Part shown: piece after piece, positions 1 through 5,664 of the stretch
Position numbering within the stretch: the stretch's first letter is position 1
How the letters are laid out: each line of letters opens with the position of its first letter
From: Chloroflexota bacterium
GTDB taxonomy: Bacteria; Chloroflexota; Anaerolineae; B4-G1; SLSP01
Length of the DNA stretch: 9,430 bases
NCBI GenBank assembly: GCA_022707665.1
Contig: JAKJAE010000043.1
Location: 3,546 to 12,975, forward strand
Direction: 5' to 3'
Translations under genes and position numbers: made by a program
Notes under the pieces: generated by a model
Databases searched by the model: none
Seen by the model: only the letters and a program-made list of their open reading frames with translations
Told to the model about the DNA's origin: nothing

Positions 1-330
1 ATCGCGGGCTCGACGCGGCTGAAAGCCGGTACTGCGCAGAAGATGGTGCTCAACATGCTGTCGACCGGTGCGATGGTTCGATTGGGCAAGACTTTCAGCA
101 ACCTGATGGTCGACGTCCGGGCCACCAACACAAAGCTGAGAGCCCGGTCTCGGCGGATTGTCGCCCAGGCGTGCGGCATGGGTGAGGACGAAGCGGGGAA
201 GATCCTCGGCGTGTGCGACGGTGAGGTGAAGACCGCGATCGTTGCGGTTCTCAAGGGTGTGACGCCGGATGTCGCGCGCCAGCAACTGGCAGACCACGGG
301 GGCAGGGTGCGGGAGGCCCTCAGAAGCTAG
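1..330 (+). CDS. murQ: N-acetylmuramic acid 6-phosphate etherase, C-terminal part (5' end outside window)
   Basis: The reading frame is open from base 1 and ends at TAG 328-330, giving 109 visible residues. MurQ cleaves the lactyl ether of N-acetylmuramate 6-phosphate to give N-acetylglucosamine 6-phosphate and D-lactate, a cytoplasmic step in recycling cell-wall murein sugars. The visible part begins in the highly conserved SIS-domain segment of the family: GSTRLKAGTAQK, then VLNMLSTGAMVRLGKT, then NLMVDVRATNTKLRAR. These are near-identical to what is known of MurQ proteins. The rest is the small helical C-terminal domain that MurQ shares with GCKR-like proteins, and it ends normally. An internal ATG at 43 is not the true start, because conserved family sequence precedes it in frame. 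The N-terminal two thirds lie to the left of the window. No clear terminator follows before yjbQ. Confidence 0.93.
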   Translation: MAGSTRLKAGTAQKMVLNMLSTGAMVRLGKTFSNLMVDVRATNTKLRARSRRIVAQACGMGEDEAGKILGVCDGEVKTAIVAVLKGVTPDVARQQLADHGGRVREALRS

Positions 331-396
331 GCGGGCGCCTGGACTGGGTCGCCGTGCGCGGTTCCGGAATGGATCTGTTGATCCCGTCGGCGCGCA

Positions 397-424
397 TTGC
401 GCCAACGCGCGCGTAGGTTAGAAT
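397..424 (+). promoter_or_regulatory. Candidate sigma70-type promoter for yjbQ
   Basis: A TAGAAT box (419-424, five of six matches to TATAAT) lies 16 nt after TTGCGC (397-402, a weak -35). This would start a transcript near 431 with a leader of roughly 35 nt before the GTG start at 468. The -35 box sits inside a GC dyad: arms GGCGC 389-393 and GCGCC 399-403, with alternative GCGCGC arms 390-395 and 407-412. Read-through from murQ, 137 nt upstream, remains possible. Confidence 0.4.
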
Positions 425-467
425 CGTAAGTCAAGGACGGTCCTGACTGCGTCGAGAGGAGGCCTCA

Positions 468-887
468 GTGAAAAGCTACCGCAAGGAGCTCTGGTTCAGC
501 ATCCCCGGTCGCCGCGCGTTCGTGAACATCACGCCTCATGTCATCCAATGCGTTGAAGAGAGCGGCATCCGCGAAGGACTGGTTCTCGTCAATGCGATGC
601 ACATCACGAGCAGTGTTTTCATCAACGACGATGAACCCGGCCTGCACAGGGACTACGAGGCGTGGCTGGAACGGCTTGCGCCACACGAGCCGACGAGCGC
701 TTACCAGCACAACCGGACGGGCGAAGACAATGGGGACGCCCATCTCAAGCGGCAGGTGATGGGGCGCGAAGTCGTGGTGGCAGTCACTGAGGGCTGCCTG
801 GATTTCGGCCCGTGGGAGCAGATCTTCTATGGTGAGTTCGATGGCGGGCGACGGAAGCGGGTGCTGATCAAGATCATTGGCGAGTGA
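468..887 (+). CDS. yjbQ: YjbQ/UPF0047 family protein (secondary thiamine-phosphate synthase-type enzyme)
   Basis: A complete 139-aa protein, the usual length for this small single-domain family. Family landmarks are all present: [10 protein letters not shown] (residues 45-54, usually HTTAG.. in relatives), YQHN at 79-82, the DNGDAHLK block at 87-94, MG at 98-99, [13 protein letters not shown] at 108-120 and [10 protein letters not shown] near the C-terminus. H45, H81 and H92 match the conserved histidines thought to form the ligand or metal site. E. coli YjbQ has weak thiamine-phosphate synthase activity, but the physiological role of the family is unsettled, so the enzyme name is only a family label. 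The start is GTG 468-470, chosen because a strong AGGAGG Shine-Dalgarno (457-462) lies 5 nt before it and the family N-terminus aligns there. The gene lies downstream of murQ and converges on the MFS gene. Confidence 0.9.
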   Translation: MKSYRKELWFSIPGRRAFVNITPHVIQCVEESGIREGLVLVNAMHITSSVFINDDEPGLHRDYEAWLERLAPHEPTSAYQHNRTGEDNGDAHLKRQVMGREVVVAVTEGCLDFGPWEQIFYGEFDGGRRKRVLIKIIGE

Positions 888-923
888 GCTGCCGCCCATG
901 GCTTGACCGTAGCCTGGAGTAAC

Positions 924-963
924 GATGCGCGCCGGGCGATCCTATGATCGTCCGGCGCGCGTT
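924..963. terminator. Strong GC-rich hairpin, probable bidirectional terminator
   Basis: The arms GCGCGCCGGGCGATC (927-941) and GATCGTCCGGCGCGC (946-960) form a 15-bp stem with one G-U pair around a 4-nt loop. Weaker pairs can extend it to 924-963. It lies between the convergent ends of yjbQ (887) and the MFS gene (985). The T-run on either side is poor (GTTCGTTGC on the + side), so it may act as an imperfect intrinsic terminator or as an RNA 3'-end stabiliser for both transcripts. Confidence 0.72.
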
Positions 964-984
964 CGTTGCTAGGCGGAGCTCAGA

Positions 985-2247
985 CTAGCGCTCGACCGCG
1001 ATGCGCTCGAGTTCCTTGATCTTGGTTTCGTAGGGCTTGACGCCCAGGATGATCGCAATAGGCAGCAGGATGACGCCACCTGCAGCAACCCAGAACCATT
1101 CCATCGTTGGGGAAAGGTTTAGCATCACGGCGGCGAGGGCCGGGCCAACGACGTAGGAGACGCGCGCCACCGTGGTCGTCCATCCCATGCAGGCCCCGCG
1201 GCGCTCGGTCGGGAAGACCTCGGGCACATACACCACGACCCACGTGTAGGTGAACGATGTAAAGAAGCCCGATATGATCGCGACAATGGGCAGGAAGACT
1301 CCATCGGCAAGGCCGATACCGACCGAGAGCAGGGCGAGAATCACACATCCAGCAACGAGTGCTGTGTTGCGCCCTACGCGATCCATGATCTTCCCTGCAG
1401 CAACGCCGCCGGCCATCGCCATGATGAGCATCCCCAACTGGACGAGCGACCACTGTGACAGCGTATAGCCTTTCACCGTCATGAAGTAGTAGCCGGCCCA
1501 GTAGTAGAGCACGGAGTAGATGAGCCAAGCTAGCCAGATGGACGCCGATATGGCAATGTAGCGGAGATCCCGCCGGTCGATCACGCCGACCCCGAAGAGG
1601 TGCCGTTTCAGTGTCCCTTCCTGGCGCTGGCGCTGGATCAGATTGAAGCGTCCGGTCTCCTTCATACTCTGCCACATCACGAGAAGGGGCAGCATCAGAA
1701 TGAACATCGCGCCGTACATCCAACGCCAATCCAACTTTAGCACATTGAGAAGGAGGGGCGGCAGCAAAGCCTGGAGCGGAATGAGCCCAATCACGTAGAC
1801 GATCGACACGTACTTGCCACGCTTATCTGCTGGTGCTTCCTCACTGATCGGGATGGTCCACATGTTGGATACGGTGGTGAACATCGCGATCGTGTAGAAG
1901 ATCATAAAGGTCTGGAACGTCGGTGTGAAGAGTACAATAGCGAGCGATGAGAGCCCCATCATAAGGACCAATACAAGGATCGAAAGGCGCCGACCGATCA
2001 GGTCGTTGGCACCGTTCAGCAAGAAGACGAAAAACGTGGCAATGAGGTAGAGTGCTTCGTTCCAGGAGAAGTGCGATGCCGTGATCCCATACTCCGCTAC
2101 CATGTAGGAGGTCATGGTACTCTTGATGGTGGAAAGATACTGATCCATCACCGCTACCAGGCCCATAAAGAGGACGAGGTAGACCAGGTAGCCGTGGCTG
2201 CGTGCGTGGACCTTGCTGCCCAACGTCAGTTCTTCGGTCGCTTCCAT
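985..2247 (-). CDS. MFS transporter (metabolite:H+ symporter-like)
   Basis: A 420-aa integral membrane protein with about 12 hydrophobic segments in two halves of six, the normal size for the Major Facilitator Superfamily. MFS signatures are visible: loop 2-3 GANDLIGRR (79-87, motif A), loop 4-5 EEAPADKRGK (136-145), loop 8-9 GKIMDRVGRN (285-294, the second motif A) and PEVFPTERRG (342-351), typical of sugar or organic-acid porters. The central cytoplasmic loop (about 195-225) is rich in Arg, Lys and Gln. It should sit in the inner membrane and move a small solute with protons. The substrate cannot be read from sequence. The ATG start has GAGAGGA about 9 nt upstream. An amidase gene lies upstream on the same strand across 229 nt, so the solute could be an amide or its acid product; this is only an inference from position. 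The gene ends at the hairpin 924-963. Confidence 0.9.
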   Translation of the reverse strand: MEATEELTLGSKVHARSHGYLVYLVLFMGLVAVMDQYLSTIKSTMTSYMVAEYGITASHFSWNEALYLIATFFVFLLNGANDLIGRRLSILVLVLMMGLSSLAIVLFTPTFQTFMIFYTIAMFTTVSNMWTIPISEEAPADKRGKYVSIVYVIGLIPLQALLPPLLLNVLKLDWRWMYGAMFILMLPLLVMWQSMKETGRFNLIQRQRQEGTLKRHLFGVGVIDRRDLRYIAISASIWLAWLIYSVLYYWAGYYFMTVKGYTLSQWSLVQLGMLIMAMAGGVAAGKIMDRVGRNTALVAGCVILALLSVGIGLADGVFLPIVAIISGFFTSFTYTWVVVYVPEVFPTERRGACMGWTTTVARVSYVVGPALAAVMLNLSPTMEWFWVAAGGVILLPIAIILGVKPYETKIKELERIAVER

Positions 2248-2476
2248 TATCGTGTATTCCTCTCAGGTATTGTTCGAAGCTCCGACCCGGAGGCGGGCCG
2301 GAGCGTTGCACTATCCGGCGCATTGTACTATAGAGACGTGTGTGTGCCATAGCAGGCGCAAGCCCGGCGGAACGCCCGATGGTGCTCGAAACGGTCACCG
2401 TGGAACGTCTGCCCCTCCGGTTTCTACAACACACACCGCGGGCCCGGGGTACGCCCCTTGGACTTGTTTTTCCGCG
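2248..2476. other. Intergenic region between amidase and MFS genes
   Basis: A 229-nt spacer with no convincing gene. On the - strand a TACAAT box (2322-2327, written ATTGTA on +) lies about 75 nt before the MFS start and could be a -10 element, but no good -35 is seen. A short dyad ACGGT-C-ACCGT (2391-2401) is too small to call an operator. No clear intrinsic terminator follows the amidase, so the two genes could be co-transcribed or the MFS gene could have its own promoter. Confidence 0.4.
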
Positions 2477-3976
2477 CTATCGCTTCGCATCCACGGTAGG
2501 CAGGAAGGTGGGCTGGCGTCGCGCCTGGGTCGCTTGTTCGAACGCATACGCCAGCCTGATCAGCACCGGCTCCTGATACGCTCCTCCAATGAACGAGAGG
2601 CCGACAGGAAGCCCGAAGATCGTGCCCGCGGGTACCGTGATTTCGGGATAGCCAGCCACGGCAGCCGGTGGGCCGTCGCCTCCCGTGTAGTGATCGCCGT
2701 TCACCCAGTCCGTCATCCACGCCGGGCCGCCGGACGGAGCGATGATGGCGTCAAGTTGGTGCTTTTCCAGGGTAGCGTCGATGCCCTCGGTGCGGGACAG
2801 CCGGCGGCACGTCTCCAGTGCTGCAAGGTAGGGTTCACTGTCGAGGCTACCCTTTTCCTCGGCCAGGAGCAGGCGCTCCTGGCCGAAGTAGGGCATGACG
2901 GCATCTCTGTGTGCCTCATTGAACGCGATGAGTTGCGTCAGCGAATGCACGGCGACCTCAGGCCCAAGGTACGCGAGGTAGGCGTTGAGATCGGCCCTGA
3001 AGTCGTAGAGTAGCACCTCGGTCTCTGCCTTGCCCAGGGCGTCGGGTGTCTGAACATCTGCGGGGTCGACGATTACCGCTCCGAGCCGTGCCATCATGCC
3101 GATGGCTTCTTCCATGATGGCGTCGACCCGGCAGTCAAAGCCGAAGCCCTTGCGCGCGATGCCGATACGGGCACCGCGCAACCCATCGCGATCGAGGCTG
3201 GACGTATAGTCGGTCAGGAAGCGCCCACCGCTTGCATGGGTGGCGGTGTCATGGGGATCCACCCCGGTGAGCGCGCCGAGAATGGCGGCTGCATCGGCCA
3301 CGGTCCGCGCGATGGGGCCCGCAGTGTCCTGGGTATGGCTGATAGGGATGATGCCAGCACGACTCACGAGGCCCACCGTGGGCTTGATGCCCACCACACC
3401 ATTGGTCTGCGATGGGCAGATGATCGATCCATCCGTTTCGGTTCCTATGGCAGCGGCGCAGAGGTTGGCGGCCACGGCAACGGCAGAGCCGGAGCTGGAT
3501 CCACAGGGGTTCCGGTCGAGCGCATACGGGTTGCGCGTCTGACCGCCACGGCTGCTCCACCCGCTCGTGGAGTGTGTCGACCGGAAGTTGGCCCACTCGC
3601 TCAGATTCGCCTTGCCAAGGACAATGGCGCCTGCTGCGCGCAGGCGAGCGGTGACGGTGGCATCCTCGGTCGCTATCGATCCTGCTAGTGCGATCGAACC
3701 TGCTGTGGTCATCATCCGATCCGCAGTATCGATATTGTCCTTGAGGATGAGCGGGATGCCGTGGAGCGGACCGCGCGCCCCTGTCGCCCTGCGTTCAGCA
3801 TCCAGTGCATTTGCAATGGATAGGGCGTCGGGGTTGAGTTCGATGATCGCATTGAGCGCAGGGCCTTGCTTGTCAACCTGCTGGATCACGCTGAGGTAGG
3901 CTGTGGTGAGTTCGCGGCTGCTGAACTCACCCGATGCCAAGCCCGCCTGCAGCTCCGCAATTGTTCTCTCGTCCAT
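2477..3976 (-). CDS. Amidase signature family hydrolase (GatA/amidase-like)
   Basis: A 499-aa cytoplasmic enzyme of normal full length for the amidase signature (AS) family, which hydrolyses C-N bonds of small amides. The Ser-cisSer-Lys triad is intact: Lys79 in IPLILKDNIDT, cis-Ser160 in the CGSSSGSA block (159-164) and nucleophile Ser184 in ETDGSI. The 24-residue spacing between the two serines matches known AS enzymes. The usual GGSSGG and TGGSI blocks appear as CGSSSG and TDGSI, a variant I associate with stand-alone amidases rather than GatA of the tRNA amidotransferase; no GatB or GatC is nearby. The C-terminus carries the family's GYPEITVPAG and LPVGLSFIG blocks. No signal peptide is seen. 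The ATG has GGAGG 3 nt upstream. It starts 55 nt after the end of the tube gene with no terminator between, so read-through from the CIS operon is possible. The substrate is unknown. Confidence 0.92.
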   Translation of the reverse strand: MDERTIAELQAGLASGEFSSRELTTAYLSVIQQVDKQGPALNAIIELNPDALSIANALDAERRATGARGPLHGIPLILKDNIDTADRMMTTAGSIALAGSIATEDATVTARLRAAGAIVLGKANLSEWANFRSTHSTSGWSSRGGQTRNPYALDRNPCGSSSGSAVAVAANLCAAAIGTETDGSIICPSQTNGVVGIKPTVGLVSRAGIIPISHTQDTAGPIARTVADAAAILGALTGVDPHDTATHASGGRFLTDYTSSLDRDGLRGARIGIARKGFGFDCRVDAIMEEAIGMMARLGAVIVDPADVQTPDALGKAETEVLLYDFRADLNAYLAYLGPEVAVHSLTQLIAFNEAHRDAVMPYFGQERLLLAEEKGSLDSEPYLAALETCRRLSRTEGIDATLEKHQLDAIIAPSGGPAWMTDWVNGDHYTGGDGPPAAVAGYPEITVPAGTIFGLPVGLSFIGGAYQEPVLIRLAYAFEQATQARRQPTFLPTVDAKR

Positions 3977-4003
3977 ACGCCTCCACGGTGGTCATAGGCA
4001 CGC

Positions 4004-4029
4004 GGTCAGAACCGGCGGTCAGAACCGGC
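4004..4029. repeat. 13-bp perfect tandem duplication after the tube-2 stop
   Basis: GGTCAGAACCGGC occurs twice head to tail (4004-4016 and 4017-4029), ending 2 nt from the stop codon of the second tube gene and 27 nt before the amidase start. It is non-coding. It could be a replication-slippage product or the scar of a rearrangement at the end of the CIS gene run. Confidence 0.8.
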
Positions 4030-4031
4030 GG

Positions 4032-4472
4032 CTACTCGTATGATGCTGTCACCTCGCCGCAGGCGAGCTCGAGTGTCTGAATGGCGATCGTGTTGGCGTC
4101 GGACTGCAACTGCGGGCCGGTCCACCGGGTCGGGAAGGCATCGTTGATGTGCCAGATCATCACCGGCTCTTTCTCTGCATTTAGCAGGGAGACCGTAAGG
4201 TTTTTGCGCGTTGGCGTCCCTGCCATGCTCTCGAGAAACCAGTCGATGAGGCTGCTCTTGCCTACACCGTTCATCAAGCTGAGTTTGGCCTGCTTGCGCT
4301 GTGCTGGAAGCTGATGCACAGAGGTGTTCAGCCCTCCCTCTTTGACGGGCTCAACGTCGAGCTCGATGGTGGGCAGTGTGCACTGTGTGAACGCAGCCTG
4401 TCCCTCTCCATCGATCGAGACGACAAAGCGGAACGCTGCGTTGGCTGCCGCGCGTATCTGGTCTTCAGACAC
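4032..4472 (-). CDS. Phage tail tube protein, gp19 family (second, divergent copy; CIS tube/adaptor)
   Basis: A 146-aa protein of the T4 gp19-like tail-tube family (conserved phage tail region proteins), of normal length. Family features in order: FRFVVSIDGEGQAAFTQC (14-31), EGG-x5-HQLPAQRK (46-60), NLTVSLL (91-97), WHINDAFPTRWTGPQL (107-122) and NTIAIQTLELACG (127-139). Compared with the other tube in this window, the usual CSGL and LTLKRG blocks are changed to CTLP and LSLMNGV. It may therefore be the baseplate-proximal adaptor ring (Afp5/Pvc5 role) rather than the main tube; this role is inferred. The start is GTG at 4472 and overlaps the end of the 67-aa gene by 8 nt (GTGTCTGA), with AAGGGG a few bases upstream, so translational coupling is likely. 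It is the last CIS gene before an unrelated amidase. Confidence 0.88.
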   Translation of the reverse strand: MSEDQIRAAANAAFRFVVSIDGEGQAAFTQCTLPTIELDVEPVKEGGLNTSVHQLPAQRKQAKLSLMNGVGKSSLIDWFLESMAGTPTRKNLTVSLLNAEKEPVMIWHINDAFPTRWTGPQLQSDANTIAIQTLELACGEVTASYE

Positions 4473-4668
4473 TCCAATCGCCCCTTCCGCACATTAGCGA
4501 TGGCCGCTGACGCTCGCGTTCGATCGCCAGATCCTGTGCCAGCATGGCATAGACTCTGTCGGCAACCTGGCGGACCACGTCGTCAGGCACCGCACGAGCG
4601 CCCTGGCGGTCGCTGGCGCTCTGCTCTGGATCCGCCGGCGACTCTATAGGTGTAGTTGGGTCAGGCAT
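4465..4668 (-). CDS. Small charged CIS-associated protein, function unknown
   Basis: A 67-aa protein with an ATG start preceded by GGAGGG at 3-4 nt and an 8-nt overlap with the next tube gene, both signs of real translation. Residues 1-27 are Pro/Ser/Asp-rich and probably disordered. Residues 28-55 (VPDDVVRQVADRVYAMLAQD, then LAIERERQ) look like one amphipathic, charged helix. Small proteins with a similar Val-Arg-rich, 'IERER' helix sit beside tube genes in other CIS loci as I recall them, but I cannot name a family with confidence. The C-terminal tail after residue 56 (SLMCGRGDWSV) runs over the start of the next gene and may be less conserved. It could be a tube or baseplate assembly factor; this is inferred only from position. 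Confidence 0.65.
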   Translation of the reverse strand: MPDPTTPIESPADPEQSASDRQGARAVPDDVVRQVADRVYAMLAQDLAIERERQRPSLMCGRGDWSV

Positions 4669-4745
4669 AGGCCCTCCGATTGCGTCGATAGATAGCCCCG
4701 CAACTTGCAGTCACGAATAGCATCTTCGCGGCGCAGATTGCGGCC

Positions 4746-5117
4746 TCACTCCTGCGCGATGGGCAGTTCGACTCTCAGATACAGCTCCGAGCCACAGTGT
4801 GGGCACGTCGCTCGGGTGAGCATGCCGTCGTAGCTGTTCAAGCGCAGGTACACGTCCTCCAGATAGGCCAGGTCGGCAGCAAAAAGCTGCTCGATGATGC
4901 GAGGCGTGACCTCGGGAAGGCGCCCCAGCCGGGTGATGACCCGGCTGAGGAGCACGATCGGCAGATAGGCCTCGTTGGCCCGCACGCGCGGATGGCCTAC
5001 GGACTCGACCTCGTCGAGAGCTGTGGCCAGCCGCATCCGCCCAGACCGGTGGGTCTGACCCGATTCATCCACAAAGCCCCGCGGCAACAGAAACTCAACT
5101 TCGGTCTGCAGGTTCAT
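4746..5117 (-). CDS. T4 baseplate-like small protein (PF12322-like) of the CIS cluster
   Basis: A 123-aa protein. The N-terminus MNLQTEVEFLLPRGFVDE and the RMRLATALDEVE block (28-39), followed by NEAYLPIVLLSRVITRLG (48-65) and QLFAADLAYLEDVYLRLN (77-94), match what I know of the small 'T4 bacteriophage base plate protein'-type genes found between tube genes in eCIS loci. It is expected to act in tube/baseplate assembly in the cytoplasm; its exact role is not established. Near the C-terminus there is a single CPHC knuckle (Cys105, Cys108) with only one CxxC, half of a zinc ribbon, so metal binding would need a partner chain. GAGGAG lies directly before the ATG, close but workable. The gaps are 56 nt to the upstream tube and 77 nt to the downstream small gene, with no terminator in either. 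Confidence 0.75.
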   Translation of the reverse strand: MNLQTEVEFLLPRGFVDESGQTHRSGRMRLATALDEVESVGHPRVRANEAYLPIVLLSRVITRLGRLPEVTPRIIEQLFAADLAYLEDVYLRLNSYDGMLTRATCPHCGSELYLRVELPIAQE

Positions 5118-5173
5118 AGCTCCTCAAAGCGGCACCGAACTGCCGAGCACCCATGTGCCGTCGGTCTACACTC

Positions 5174-5620
5174 CTAGATCTTCACCCGACTGATGTACTC
5201 GTGGGCGAGGGTGAGCTCCTCGATGCCGATCTCGTTGCTGTCCGCCTTGGGCTGGGGCCCGGTGACTTTCACAGGCCAGGCCCGCTTGAACTCCCACCGG
5301 GCGACCGGGGTGAGTTGGTGGTCGAACATCGTGATCGAGCCGTCGTGACGGGCATCGTCGACTTTGCCGTCTTCCACCATCTTTCGCCAGTCCCAGATAT
5401 CCATATTGCTGGTGATGCCGCGTTTCAGTGTGATGTTCTCCCACTTCAGCCGGCCCGGGATTTTCATCACCAACTCCTGGCCCTGTTCGGTGATCACGTT
5501 GTGCTCGATCACCTCGTGTTCCGATCCAAGTCCAGAGCACTCGGTGAAGAAGCCCTTGACCACATTCTGGACCTCAATCGAGAAATGAAACCCCACAAGG
5601 GGATCTTCATGCTCAGCCAT
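5174..5620 (-). CDS. Phage tail tube protein, gp19 family (probable main CIS tube)
   Basis: A 148-aa protein of the T4 gp19-like tail-tube family that polymerises as stacked hexameric rings to make the inner tube of a contractile injection system. Classic blocks are intact: FHFSIEVQNVVKGFFTECSG (11-30), IPGRLKWENITLKRGI (54-69), MDIWDWRKMVEDGKVD (73-88), WEFKRAWPVKVTGP (109-122) and SNEIGIEELTLAHE (128-141). It is closer to the family norm than the other tube in the window and lies directly downstream of the sheath gene (44 nt), so it is the likely main tube subunit (Afp1/Pvc1 role); that assignment is inferred. The ATG start has AGGAG at 6 nt. A perfect 14-bp palindrome lies in the spacer ahead of it and may tune its expression, since tube and sheath are needed in large and similar amounts. 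Confidence 0.93.
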   Translation of the reverse strand: MAEHEDPLVGFHFSIEVQNVVKGFFTECSGLGSEHEVIEHNVITEQGQELVMKIPGRLKWENITLKRGITSNMDIWDWRKMVEDGKVDDARHDGSITMFDHQLTPVARWEFKRAWPVKVTGPQPKADSNEIGIEELTLAHEYISRVKI

Positions 5621-5648
5621 TGCGCTCTCCTTTTCGCTCAGGTAAGGG

Positions 5649-5662
5649 ACCCCTTAAGGGGT
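5649..5662. repeat. Perfect 14-bp palindrome between sheath and tube genes
   Basis: ACCCCTTAAGGGGT is a perfect palindrome starting 2 nt after the sheath stop codon (in the direction of transcription). In RNA it can form ACCCC/GGGGU around a UUAA loop. It competes with an overlapping inverted repeat, AAGGG-GU-CCCUU (5645-5656 on the minus strand). No T-run follows, so it is not a classical terminator. It may be a partial attenuator, an RNA-processing or stability element, or a protein site. Confidence 0.7.
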
Positions 5663-5664
5663 GG

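Noticed and set aside
465..899. A 144-aa - strand frame opposite yjbQ
   Set aside because: Complementary frame of a clearly conserved yjbQ gene.
980..1729. A 249-aa - strand frame overlapping the MFS gene
   Set aside because: Arg/His/Asp-rich alternate frame of the transporter gene with no family features.
2391..2401. ACGGTCACCGT dyad as an operator
   Set aside because: Five-base arms in GC-rich DNA are expected by chance, and it does not sit near a convincing promoter.
2213..3013. A 266-aa + strand frame opposite the amidase and MFS start
   Set aside because: Composition is Arg/Gly-rich antisense shadow; it runs across two well-supported genes and an intergenic region and resembles no family.
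4256..4270. GVGKSS in tube 2 as a P-loop (Walker A) motif
   Set aside because: The required Gly/Ala four residues before GK is absent, and the surrounding sequence is gp19-type tube; chance match.
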